Shown in pieces: positions 1 to 5,778 of a DNA stretch of 6,661 nucleotides. The notes under the pieces were generated by a model. It did not search any database and was not told the origin of the DNA. It saw only the letters and a program-made list of their open reading frames with translations. Positions within the stretch are counted from its first letter, which is position 1. The number at the start of each line of letters is the position of its first letter. Both the position numbers and the translations under genes were made by a program. The stretch is from Desulfobacteraceae bacterium (GTDB lineage: Bacteria > Desulfobacterota > Desulfobacteria > Desulfobacterales > Desulfobacteraceae). The stretch lies in NCBI GenBank assembly GCA_022712835.1, contig JAFLJU010000678.1, positions 1 through 6,661 of the forward strand. The letters are read 5' to 3'.

Positions 1-267
1 ATGATTGCGTATATCCCAAAGCCCAAGGTGTCGTAAAATTATTTCTATAATTTCGATTTCTTCAATAAAACTGATAATTCTCATAGGCCCCTGACATTTT
101 GGGCAAATCAAAGGGTCAAATTCATACACTTTCTGAATTAATCGAGCCCAATTTTGCCGGAATTCTTTGGAAGATAGCTCATTGGGTATAATAGCCGGGA
201 TATTATCATCAGCATCAGCCTTTTTCCTTAAACCTCTTGATTTGTTTGAATAGAAACCGTAATAGCA
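1..267 (-). pseudogene. C-terminal fragment of an IS91-family (Y2) transposase, running off the left edge
   Basis: The minus strand is open from about 267 to position 1 in a frame different from the overlapping ankyrin gene. It reads YYGFYSNKSRGLRKK, then KEFRQNWARLIQKVYEFDP, then the zinc-knuckle-like CPKCQG followed by MRIISFIEE and LRHLGLWDI. This is the order seen in the C-terminal part of IS91-type transposases, where the YYG-YSN segment and the CPKC motif follow the catalytic HUH/Y2 region. About 89 codons are visible and the frame is intact. In the same frame a stop lies at 286-288, so nothing upstream can code for the N-terminal two thirds; the catalytic domain is absent here. The C-terminus lies outside the window. 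I read it as the remnant left when an IS91-like element or a rearrangement cut into the neighbouring ankyrin gene. The family call is from recognised motifs, not a search. Confidence 0.8.
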
Positions 268-782
268 TGCAATGGGTAAAGCCCTTTATGACTAAAATTC
301 GCTTCTACACCTGACTTAAGAAGGTTTTCAACCTTAATAGCATCGCCTGCACTACAAGCATTAAAGAGGATCAGATAATTGCCGGTAGCCTCAACAAGAA
401 TAGTCGTATCCTGGATTAGTTTTTTGTCGTCATTTTCTACAGGTTTTGCACTTAGCAGTTTACCATTAATGTCCCAATGTTTCCAAATACCTATACGTCT
501 ATCATTTTTATAATACCCTTCGATTCGTTTATCAAGCGAATTACCATAGTATTCAATATAACGGCCATGCTTCTTGCCAGAATTCCATCCCCACTTTTTT
601 ACTGCCTGCAATTCCGCATTTACTGCCTTCTGAATAGCCTGGCCCCCTATAGAATAGATGCTATGCCCAGCAGTCCTTTTCAAATTCAATGAACTGTTTT
701 CTAATATAAAAATAAGAACTGGTATCAGAATAAAAACGATACTTGCAATTATTATTACTCTCCTTATTTTGGATTTACTCAT
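228..782 (-). CDS. Membrane-anchored MORN/ankyrin-repeat protein, 3' end truncated
   Basis: The open frame has 184 codons. Residues 8-27 form one strongly hydrophobic helix after a Lys/Arg-rich N-terminus, so the protein is probably anchored in the inner membrane with the rest outside, or is a lipidless signal-anchor protein. Residues 65-110 contain two MORN/YwqK-like units (SGKKHGRYIEYYGN, then IEGYYKNDRRIGIWKHW). Residues 138-173 look like one ankyrin repeat (LFNACSAGDAIKVENLLKSG followed by PLHA). The last 11 residues, after LHA, are an out-of-frame reading of transposase DNA, so the native protein was longer and probably had more ankyrin repeats. A good GAGAGG ribosome binding site (788-793) lies 5 nt before the ATG. 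The gene starts 48 nt downstream of the TPR gene, and the two are probably co-transcribed. The function is unknown; both repeat types usually mediate protein binding. Confidence 0.75.
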   Translation of the reverse strand: MSKSKIRRVIIIASIVFILIPVLIFILENSSLNLKRTAGHSIYSIGGQAIQKAVNAELQAVKKWGWNSGKKHGRYIEYYGNSLDKRIEGYYKNDRRIGIWKHWDINGKLLSAKPVENDDKKLIQDTTILVEATGNYLILFNACSAGDAIKVENLLKSGVEANFSHKGLYPLHAITVSIQTNQEV

Positions 783-830
783 ATTTGCCTCTCGATTGCT
801 CGTCTTTGTTTTTTCTCAATAGTGCCATAA

Positions 831-1604
831 TTATTTCTTGATAATTGATAACTTTTGTTCAATCAATTGGATATAAGGATGACCTGGCCTCGTTTTTTTA
901 AGGATTTTCAGTGCCCTTTCGTAATATTTAATCGCTTTCTTGTACTTACTTATAGCCGTATACGAGTCCCCCAATCTCATATAAATAGATACAAGGGGTG
1001 GATAGGATGAATCGTTATGCTTCAACTCAATTTCCAAAGATTTCTCAAAGTATTTGATGGCTAAGTCGTGGTCCTGATTCTTCTGGTAACTCGCCCCCAA
1101 TGTATCATATAAAAAACTAAGATGTCGCTTATCAAGGGCGGGTTGTTCTTTTGTTATATTTATTGATTTAATCTTATATGCTATTGCATCCTTAAACTCT
1201 TGGCGATTATCAAAAAGACTTCCCATCCACCAGTAGATATTTCCAACTTCTTTAGATTCTGAACCACGCTGTTCTATGTATATTGCCAAAGCGTTTTTAT
1301 AGTTTTCAAGCGCTTTGTCAGATAGTTTATAATCATATCCAAACGAGGACCTGAAGGCTTTTCGATCCAAAAGCTTGGCAATTTCAAAATAATCACCTGC
1401 AACAGTAATATGATTTCGACCATTGAACTCCAAATCGATTTTTAAAGATTTTTTAAAAAGTGAAAGGGCCTGATTATAAGCCCCTTGTTTAATCATTTTT
1501 TTTGCTTGCGCAAAATGAGGATTACCTTCAGCAAATGTGTTGGGAACAGGCATTAACAATCCAAAAAACATACATAGAGCTATTGCTTTTACTAATTGAC
1601 TCAT
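831..1604 (-). CDS. Secreted TPR-repeat protein
   Basis: The protein has 257 residues. The first 25 form a signal peptide: a short charged start, a hydrophobic core (AIALCMFFGLLMP) and a probable signal peptidase I site after NTFA. The rest is helical TPR scaffold. Repeat-like units begin near residues 29 (HFAQAKKMIKQGAYNQALSL), 96, 120, 163 and 205. The last two are the clearest, with the alternating pattern DTLGASYQKNQDHDLAIKYF and MRLGDSYTAISKYKKAIKYY. The spacing of about 42 residues in the middle resembles the longer TPR_12 type. No enzymatic domain is present, so it is probably a periplasmic protein-binding adaptor. The ATG is preceded by AAAGG about 8 nt upstream. It precedes the MORN/ankyrin gene by 48 nt, and the pairing of two repeat proteins suggests a shared complex, which is inference. 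The partner is not identifiable from the sequence. Confidence 0.8.
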   Translation of the reverse strand: MSQLVKAIALCMFFGLLMPVPNTFAEGNPHFAQAKKMIKQGAYNQALSLFKKSLKIDLEFNGRNHITVAGDYFEIAKLLDRKAFRSSFGYDYKLSDKALENYKNALAIYIEQRGSESKEVGNIYWWMGSLFDNRQEFKDAIAYKIKSINITKEQPALDKRHLSFLYDTLGASYQKNQDHDLAIKYFEKSLEIELKHNDSSYPPLVSIYMRLGDSYTAISKYKKAIKYYERALKILKKTRPGHPYIQLIEQKLSIIKK

Positions 1605-1638
1605 TGTTTTTACCTTTATTTTAGTAACAAATTGCTTT

Positions 1639-1797
1639 TCACCTACAACAATGCTTATCGTTTTCTAAAGCGTTGCTTATTAAATTTTTGTGAAAGTGTT
1701 GAAATGAAATATAAGAGTCACAGCCAGAAAGCTTGGCAAGTTTTTCATAATCAAAGATAATACATTTACGACCCCATTCATTCCATTCAACCAGCAT
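1639..1797 (-). pseudogene. Short orphan reading frame, probable gene remnant between permease and TPR genes
   Basis: A 52-codon frame begins MLVEWNEWGRKC, continues IFDYEKLAKLSGCDSYI and FQHFHKNLI, and ends ENDKHCCR before TGA. The amino-acid composition is protein-like. The same frame stays open upstream through GISEIRRIFT to a stop just beyond. The ATG has no recognisable ribosome binding site, so I read this as the tail of a broken gene or of a dispersed element rather than an expressed gene. I do not recognise the family. Another overlapping frame (1680-1865) is open too but has a poorer composition. The remaining bases between 1605 and 1892 hold the leader of the TPR gene and nothing else I can support. 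Confidence 0.3.
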
Positions 1798-1892
1798 TGT
1801 GAAAATTCGGCGTATTTCCGATATGCCTTTTCACGCCTTGCAGGGGCCGGCGACTTGATCACCAAAATTGAAAACGTATTTAATTTCTGTTC

Positions 1893-2438
1893 CTAAGCCT
1901 TTTTTTCAGCATTTTCATATACTGTTTTTCTTTCGGTTTCAGACAACGTTTTGTCCATTATAAATGCGATACATAAAATTCCTATTATATTACAGCCTTG
2001 CCTTAAGAGGGTATAGTTCACGCCTAGATTGGCCGCTTCAAAAAGAATCATGGGAAGCTTTGTTGTTGACCATACCCCTATAAATATAAAAACATTTATC
2101 ATAGCCCCCCCTTTTTTAAGAAGAGTCGCTGCAATCGGAAAGGCGATATAAAGCGGGCCAGCTGCCGCAGCCCCCATTGTAGCGGCGATAAGTCCTCCTT
2201 TTATCCCCGCCTCTTTTCCCATATATTTCATCATGGTCTCTTTCTCAACCCATATATCAAGAAGACCAAGCAGAATAAATACCGGCGGAAGCATTAAAAC
2301 CATCTCAATGAGCTGATCCTTTGCAGATATAAAAGAGATCTTGCCAATCTTCGGCCAGAAAATTAAAATGATTAGATTTACAAAAAGAACCCCAAGGAAA
2401 AATTTATATTTTTTTAAGAACCCTGCAAATAGTTTCAA
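1893..2438 (-). CDS. DUF318/ArsP-type permease, second half-size subunit
   Basis: This 181-residue integral membrane protein has about five hydrophobic segments (roughly 12-28, 45-62, 82-106, 115-133 and 146-162) and a charged cytoplasmic tail. Its signature is GPLYIAFPIAATLLKKGGA (residues 94-112), typical of the predicted-permease family PF03773, in which full-length members such as ArsP, a methylarsenite exporter, are about 300-350 residues. This is therefore a half-size unit, and it aligns by eye with the preceding gene product, which supports a heterodimer. The start is TTG (2436-2438) inside a TTGA overlap with the upstream stop, with GGAG 10 nt before it (2449-2452), so it is translationally coupled. 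The transported substrate cannot be read from the sequence; the ArsR-type neighbour suggests a metalloid, metal or thiol-reactive compound. No independent promoter is apparent. Confidence 0.8.
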   Translation of the reverse strand: MKLFAGFLKKYKFFLGVLFVNLIILIFWPKIGKISFISAKDQLIEMVLMLPPVFILLGLLDIWVEKETMMKYMGKEAGIKGGLIAATMGAAAAGPLYIAFPIAATLLKKGGAMINVFIFIGVWSTTKLPMILFEAANLGVNYTLLRQGCNIIGILCIAFIMDKTLSETERKTVYENAEKKA

Positions 2439-2914
2439 TATATGATCACTCCGACAATTATAGAGGTAATGATTGCAAACATTAAGGCAAAAAGATTCCT
2501 TTTTATTGTAAGTTTTTTACCAAAATATTCCATTTCAAGGGGCATGGTTACCACCCCAACCATCATTAAAGTTGTAAGAAACATCGTTATCGCCCCATAG
2601 CCTGCTCCGGATTTCAAAAGTGACCCTGCAAGGGGAAACGCAACAAAGGCCGGAATAAACGTTATAGAACCGACCACCCCCGCAATAATAATACCCAAAG
2701 AGCCTGATTGCTGCCCGAGAAGGTTGGCAATCGTCTCTTTTTGCAATATGGAAAGGGACATGCCCACAAGAAGAAAAAGCGTTAAAAACTGTGGCAAAAT
2801 ATTTGTAAACGATTTCCAGCCCTTTTTGCAGGCCATCTTTGTTTTTTTCCTGTCAAAAATAAAAGAGAGAATAAGAAGAAAAGCGGTGCTGCCATATAAA
2901 AGCCATGTAAACAT
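2435..2914 (-). CDS. DUF318/ArsP-type permease, first half-size subunit
   Basis: I start this gene at the ATG at 2912-2914, giving 159 residues beginning MFTWLLYGST. An upstream in-frame ATG at 2977 would overlap the arsR-type gene by 62 nt and add a non-hydrophobic segment. The chosen ATG follows the repressor stop by 1 nt and has AAGGA about 8 nt upstream. Five membrane segments are visible (about 2-20, 39-57, 73-100, 108-126 and 140-158). The family motif is FVAFPLAGSLLKSGAG at residues 90-105, followed by FLTTLMMVGVVTMPLE. Together with the next gene it makes up one full-size permease of the DUF318/ArsP kind. The partner repeats the same sequence pattern, so the two are anciently duplicated halves encoded separately. 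The role is probably efflux of a toxic metalloid or related compound under control of the ArsR-type protein; the substrate is inferred from context only. Confidence 0.8.
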   Translation of the reverse strand: MFTWLLYGSTAFLLILSFIFDRKKTKMACKKGWKSFTNILPQFLTLFLLVGMSLSILQKETIANLLGQQSGSLGIIIAGVVGSITFIPAFVAFPLAGSLLKSGAGYGAITMFLTTLMMVGVVTMPLEMEYFGKKLTIKRNLFALMFAIITSIIVGVIIY

Positions 2915-2915
2915 T

Positions 2916-3338
2916 TTAGCTGTCCTTATTGCAGCGACACTGGTGATTGGTGGGCAAAATATCGTTTTGTTTGCCATGACAGGCTTCCTGCACCTCTTTG
3001 GAACATTCTATATTTTTTTTTGTATGGCACCCCATATCAGAAGGACAGTTTTCCTCATCAGGAAGTTTGCAGGGAGTTCTTTCTATATTGGCAAATTTTT
3101 CAATATCTTTGGATAATTTTAAAAGGGTCTTTTTTTTAACCTCATAATGCATAAAATAACCTTTTTTCTTACCCGCCACCAGATTTGCCCCTTTCAGGTT
3201 TTTAATGTGTTGAGAAACTGCAGATTCAGAAATGGAAAGTTTTTGTGCCAGAGCCCGCACACAATAATTTCCCTTAAGTAGCAGTTTGACAATTTCAAAT
3301 CTTTTTCCATCAGATATTGAACTGAGAATTTTTTTCAT
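2916..3338 (-). CDS. ArsR/SmtB-family repressor with cysteine-rich C-terminal tail
   Basis: The protein has 140 residues. Residues 1-85 form a winged helix-turn-helix of the ArsR type: KRFEIVKLLLKGNYCVRALA, then SISESAVSQHIKNLKGANLV as recognition helix, then a GKKKGYFMHYEV wing. Cys26 sits where classical ArsR proteins carry their ELCVCDL metal site, but the second Cys of that motif is replaced (CVRAL). The tail from residue 86 is unusual: Cys at 90, 98, 104, 112, 120, 134 and 136, with His at 105, 121 and 132. It is probably an alternative metal- or metalloid-binding site. The ATG has AAGGGGA four nt upstream. It is the first gene of a three-gene operon with the two permease halves, and a palindrome just upstream is a probable autoregulatory operator. 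The inducer is not identifiable; arsenite, antimonite, or a soft or transition metal would all fit. Confidence 0.85.
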   Translation of the reverse strand: MKKILSSISDGKRFEIVKLLLKGNYCVRALAQKLSISESAVSQHIKNLKGANLVAGKKKGYFMHYEVKKKTLLKLSKDIEKFANIERTPCKLPDEENCPSDMGCHTKKNIECSKEVQEACHGKQNDILPTNHQCRCNKDS

Positions 3339-3348
3339 AGCATCCCCT

Positions 3349-3374
3349 TTTGATTAAGTGGTCAATTAATCAAA
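3349..3374 (-). promoter_or_regulatory. Palindromic operator upstream of the arsR-type gene
   Basis: Perfect 9-bp arms TTTGATTAA (3349-3357) and TTAATCAAA (3366-3374) are separated by 8 bp. The repeat lies 10 bp upstream of the repressor ATG and directly abuts its ribosome binding site. A-T-rich inverted repeats in this place are the usual binding sites of ArsR/SmtB dimers, which would block the operon until the inducer binds. Promoter elements are weak: TTGAAA at 3391-3396 on the minus strand could be a -35 box, putting a poor -10 (TTGATT) inside the right arm. The operator role is inferred from symmetry and position. Confidence 0.6.
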
Positions 3375-3454
3375 GGAGGGTGTCAGAAGCTTTCAATTAA
3401 GTCAAGAGTTTATTAAAATTCATGTCATGAGTGGGCTCTTTGTATTTCAGGGGC

Positions 3455-3805
3455 TTAGGTCCACTCAAAAGAGGTGCAATAATAACGGTCCACAAACGTT
3501 GCTCTGCCCTCTTTAAGAAGATTACAATAAAGACCGACCTCTATAAGTAAAGGGGGAAGATGGGAAAGCCTTTCTTTTTTATGATGGGCAACGGACTGCT
3601 CATCCATTCCGCCTTTATGTGGATCTACTGGATGTCCGTTGGAATTCTTCGTAATTTCTTCTCTCAAGTGTCGCTTCGCGGCATTTGGGCTAAAGTCAGC
3701 ATATGCAGATTGCGTTTGACTGGTGCTCCTGACAACCACCTCACCGCATTCTTGTATCCACCCGAAATGACCTTCAGGTATATTGGCTTGTGTGATACCA
3801 AGGAC
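3455..3805 (-). pseudogene. Unidentified open frame or gene fragment between operon and intron
   Basis: The minus strand is open for about 116 codons from just after a stop at 3806-3808. It begins VLGITQANIPEGHFGWIQEC, continues VVVRSTSQTQSAYADFSPN and DPHKGGMDEQSVAHHKKE, and ends TSFEWT. A GTG start at 3739 would give 94 residues, but no convincing ribosome binding site supports it. The opening stretch loosely resembles small phage head or decoration proteins that carry a GxxQxxI...G.GWIQ pattern; this is a weak impression. The rest is unfamiliar and lacks a clear hydrophobic core. The plus strand over 3560-3811 is open as well, but its composition (many Trp, Met and Phe, no ribosome binding site) looks like a shadow. 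I treat the region as a degenerate or truncated gene or a dispersed repeat. The 116 bp between it and the repressor gene hold the operator and nothing else recognised. Confidence 0.3.
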
Positions 3806-3839
3806 TTATGACGAATCTGTACCACTGTACGCTCGAACG

Positions 3840-4359
3840 GTGTACGCCCGGCATGGGTGTGAACTTATAGGGTGCAAGTCCCTTATACGTGAGTCCTGTT
3901 AACACGGTTAATTGTTAACACAAGTATTAGCCGAAAACAAGGGCGGAATCGTGAGAAACCGTCCGAAGGAAGTTGGAGTGCAAAACTATGAGCCGACGAA
4001 CAGAAACAGCATATAAGGCCTGGTTTCCGGGTAAGTCAGCACAACATGACAAAGCCCTGGATTCAAGAGACAGGGTAAATGCTGCGGTTGTGTAGTGAAA
4101 GTTCACGCTCTTATCCGGGGAGATCTGCTTTACAGGCATGGATCACACCGGGAAACCAAGATCCAGGCATCACTGGCTGTTGCCGACAGTGATGAGTTAC
4201 AAACAATGGGCAACATCTGCAAAAGAGGTTTCATTGCGCCAATCAGGGCAACCTGGCTGGTGATGAGGCAGAAGTCAGCAGACGTCATAGTAGCCAAATG
4301 CCGGGGGTAATGCCCCGGACATGGTAAAGGACTGAATATCAAACGAAAAGGAGGTATCC
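3840..4359 (+). ncRNA. Group II intron RNA domains I-III and start of domain IV
   Basis: These 520 bases have no credible protein gene. The short open frames on either strand lack ribosome binding sites and overlap each other, as expected for structured RNA. Recognisable pieces are the opening helix (CGCCC paired with GGGTG), a GGGTGCAAGTCCC hairpin just after, and a pair of GTTAAC palindromes at 3898-3903 and 3914-3919. A purine-rich stretch (GAGAAACCGTCCGAAGGAAG, around 3951-3970) is of the kind that carries exon-binding and tetraloop-receptor functions in domain I. The ACCGT within it could pair with ACGGT at the 5' exon boundary if the intron starts at 3842; this is a weak, unproven pairing. 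Confidence 0.75.
4348..4355 (+). promoter_or_regulatory. Strong ribosome binding site of the intron reverse transcriptase
   Basis: AAGGAGGT lies 4 nt before the ATG at 4360 and fixes the start of the reverse transcriptase. It is an almost perfect anti-Shine-Dalgarno match. No promoter is evident close by, so expression probably depends on read-through transcription or on a promoter inside the intron RNA region. Confidence 0.75.
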
Positions 4360-5700
4360 ATGAACTTTGTATATACAGTGAATCCGAATGGAGGAGTAAT
4401 TTACAAGCGTGCTGTGGAAGTACCATTTTCAAAGAGTCATCTACTGGAACGTATTCTTTCGGCAGAAAATGTACGTCGTGCCTGGAAACAGGTTCGGGCT
4501 AACAAGGGTGCCCCTGGAATTGATGGTGTGACCATCGAGCAATTTCCAAACACCTTTCGTGAGTTATGGCCCCAGATACGTTCAAACCTTTTTGAAGGGA
4601 CTTATACCCCTTCTCCTGTTCTAAGAGTTGAAATACCAAAACCGGATGGAAGCAAACGTCCACTTGGAATTCCAACTGTGCTGGATAGACTGATCCAGCA
4701 AGCTATTGCACAAGTCATGGGATTAATATTTGATCCTCTGTTTTCAGAATCAAGTTGCGGTTTCAGACCTGGAAGATCGGCTCATGATGGTGTCCGGCAG
4801 GTGAAACAATATATCGGGCAGGGTTACAACGTAGCCGTTGATACTGATTTGTCGAAGTTTTTCGATAAGGTCAATCATGATGTCCTGATGCATAGAGTAT
4901 CCCGCCAGATACAAGATAAGCGTGTATTAAAGCTTATCGGTAAATATCTGAGAGCTGGTGTTATGGTTAAATGTCACCTTCAGGCAACGCCTTCTGGTGT
5001 TCCACAGGGTGGCCCACTTTTACCACTGCTCGCTAATATCCTTCTTGACGACCTGGACAAGGAATTGGAAAGACGAGGTCATCTCTTTGTCCGGTATGCA
5101 GATGATTTCATCATTATGGTGAAAAGTTTAAGTGCCGGAAACCGGGTGATGTCAAGTATCCGTCGATTCCTTGAACGTGAGCTGCGGCTTACGTTCAATG
5201 AGAAGAAAAGCAAGGTAGCACTGGTGAAAGAATGTAGTTTTCTTGGTTTTGTGTTTGTACATGGCAAAATTAGGTGGAGTGATAAAGCCTTTCTGGAATT
5301 TAAGCGGCGTATACGTCGCTTTACCGGAAGAAGCTGGTTTGTTTCAATGGAGTACCGTTTTAAAAAGTTAGCGGAATATATACGGGGCTGGATGAACTAT
5401 TATGGGATATCGGAGTATTACCGACCCATCCCGATAATAGATGAATGGCTCCGCCGCCGGATACGTATGTGCTACTGGAAACAGTGGCGCTACGCCCGGA
5501 CAAAAGTCCGTCATCTTCTGAAGCTTGGCACTTTCAAAAGACAAGCCATCATGACAGCGATCAGCCGCAAAGGGCCATGGCATCTTGCTAGAACTCTGGC
5601 TGCGCAAAGCGGCATGACCAATAAATGGCTGGCTGAACAAGGGTTAATATCTGTCAAAGAACAGTGGGTGAAGATTCATTACCCGGCTTCGGCCCGGTAA
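4360..5700 (+). CDS. ltrA: Group II intron reverse transcriptase/maturase (LtrA-like, no endonuclease domain)
   Basis: This 446-residue protein copies and mobilises its intron and helps the RNA splice. In order it has an N-terminal RT0/RT1 region (LLERILSAENVRRAWKQV, NKGAPGIDGVT), RT2 (EIPKPDGSKRPLGIPTVLDR, 91-110), RT3 with SSCGFRPGRSAHD (131-143), motif A DTDLSKFFDKV with catalytic Asp163, RT4 VPQGGPL (214-220), and YADD at 246-249. The RT7 region includes CSFLGFVF. The X/maturase domain runs from about 310 to 445 (LAEYIRGWMNYYG, WLRRRIRMCYWKQW, WLAEQGLISVKEQWVKIHY). No HNH endonuclease follows, as in several bacterial endonuclease-less classes. The sequence resembles the GsI-IIC enzyme from memory, but I do not assign a class firmly. 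The residue after PQGGPL is Leu221 where Ser is usual (PLSPLLANI), one base from a Ser codon. The stop lies 9 nt before domain V. Confidence 0.93.
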   Translation: MNFVYTVNPNGGVIYKRAVEVPFSKSHLLERILSAENVRRAWKQVRANKGAPGIDGVTIEQFPNTFRELWPQIRSNLFEGTYTPSPVLRVEIPKPDGSKRPLGIPTVLDRLIQQAIAQVMGLIFDPLFSESSCGFRPGRSAHDGVRQVKQYIGQGYNVAVDTDLSKFFDKVNHDVLMHRVSRQIQDKRVLKLIGKYLRAGVMVKCHLQATPSGVPQGGPLLPLLANILLDDLDKELERRGHLFVRYADDFIIMVKSLSAGNRVMSSIRRFLERELRLTFNEKKSKVALVKECSFLGFVFVHGKIRWSDKAFLEFKRRIRRFTGRSWFVSMEYRFKKLAEYIRGWMNYYGISEYYRPIPIIDEWLRRRIRMCYWKQWRYARTKVRHLLKLGTFKRQAIMTAISRKGPWHLARTLAAQSGMTNKWLAEQGLISVKEQWVKIHYPASAR

Positions 5701-5701
5701 T
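5678..5701 (+). ncRNA. UUCG-capped hairpin at the end of the reverse transcriptase gene (intron domain IV)
   Basis: ATTACCCGGC (5678-5687) and GCCCGGTAAT (5692-5701) pair over 10 bp with one mismatch around a TTCG tetraloop. The last codons and the stop of the reverse transcriptase are inside it. I read it as the closing part of intron domain IV. There is no U-run after it, so it is not a standard terminator. Confidence 0.5.
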
Positions 5702-5709
5702 CTTGGTGA

Positions 5710-5741
5710 AACGCCCTGTGCGGACCCGCATGCAGGGTGTT
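5710..5741 (+). ncRNA. Group II intron domain V (catalytic hairpin)
   Basis: The fold matches domain V closely. A 9-bp lower stem pairs AACGCCCTG (5710-5718) with CAGGGTGTT (5733-5741), a 2-nt bulge TG lies at 5731-5732, and a 4-bp upper stem TGCG/CGCA is closed by GACC (5723-5726). The lower stem holds the catalytic triad as CGC (5712-5714) with the usual central G-U wobble (5713 with 5738), in place of the commoner AGC. This places the catalytic metal-binding centre of the ribozyme and shows that the RNA core is intact at this end. Confidence 0.85.
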
Positions 5742-5742
5742 G

Positions 5743-5778
5743 TGGGGGCTGGGGGTTAGAGACCTCCGGCTACCCGAT
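5743..5778 (+). ncRNA. Group II intron domain VI with bulged branch-point A5772 and 3' splice site
   Basis: GGGGGCTGGGGGT (5744-5756) pairs with ACCTCCGGCT and CCC (5762-5771 and 5773-5775). Every position pairs except A5772, which bulges out three pairs from the base of the stem. This is the textbook place of the branch-point adenosine, which attacks the 5' splice site. Six more bases (CCCGAT) lead to a predicted 3' end at 5778 with an AY ending. Confidence 0.8.

Larger units (their letters stand above)
3840..5778 (+). mobile_element. Group II intron with intron-encoded reverse transcriptase/maturase
   Basis: This is a complete-looking retroelement of about 1.94 kb. The 5' end reads GTGTACGCCCGGCATGGGTG, close to the GUGYG start and the CGCCC...GGG helix that opens group II introns; the exact first base is 3840 or 3842. 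About 520 nt of structured RNA precede the reverse transcriptase gene, which sits in domain IV. Domains V and VI follow directly, and domain VI predicts a 3' end at 5778 (CCCGAT, a conventional AY end). The intron is antisense to all flanking genes and ends on the stop codon of the membrane immunity-like gene. Its base composition is more balanced than the AT-rich neighbours, as expected of a transferred element. With all RNA domains and the catalytic YADD present it may still be mobile, apart from one odd residue in the enzyme. Confidence 0.9.

Noticed and set aside
1680..1865. 61-codon minus-strand frame in the gap
   Set aside because: No ribosome binding site and a composition that changes midway. 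The overlapping 52-codon frame is more protein-like, and both are probably remnants.
2915..2977. Longer first permease start at the upstream ATG (2977)
   Set aside because: It would overlap the repressor gene by 62 nt and add a non-membrane leader. The ATG at 2914 has a proper ribosome binding site and follows the repressor stop by 1 nt.
2724..3116. 130-codon plus-strand frame over the permease and repressor genes
   Set aside because: It is antisense to two well-supported genes with family motifs.
3560..3811. 83-codon plus-strand frame before the intron
   Set aside because: It is rich in Trp, Met and Phe without a membrane pattern, and looks like the shadow of the minus frame.
3800..3840. 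Terminator hairpin as the intron insertion target
   Set aside because: Only a 4-bp GTAC stem can be drawn here, too weak to support insertion behind a terminator.
3927..4432. Three short frames on both strands over the 5' part of the intron
   Set aside because: They lie within intron RNA domains, overlap each other and lack ribosome binding sites.
5678..5701. Rho-independent terminator after the reverse transcriptase
   Set aside because: The hairpin has no following U-run and sits immediately before domain V, so it belongs to the intron fold.
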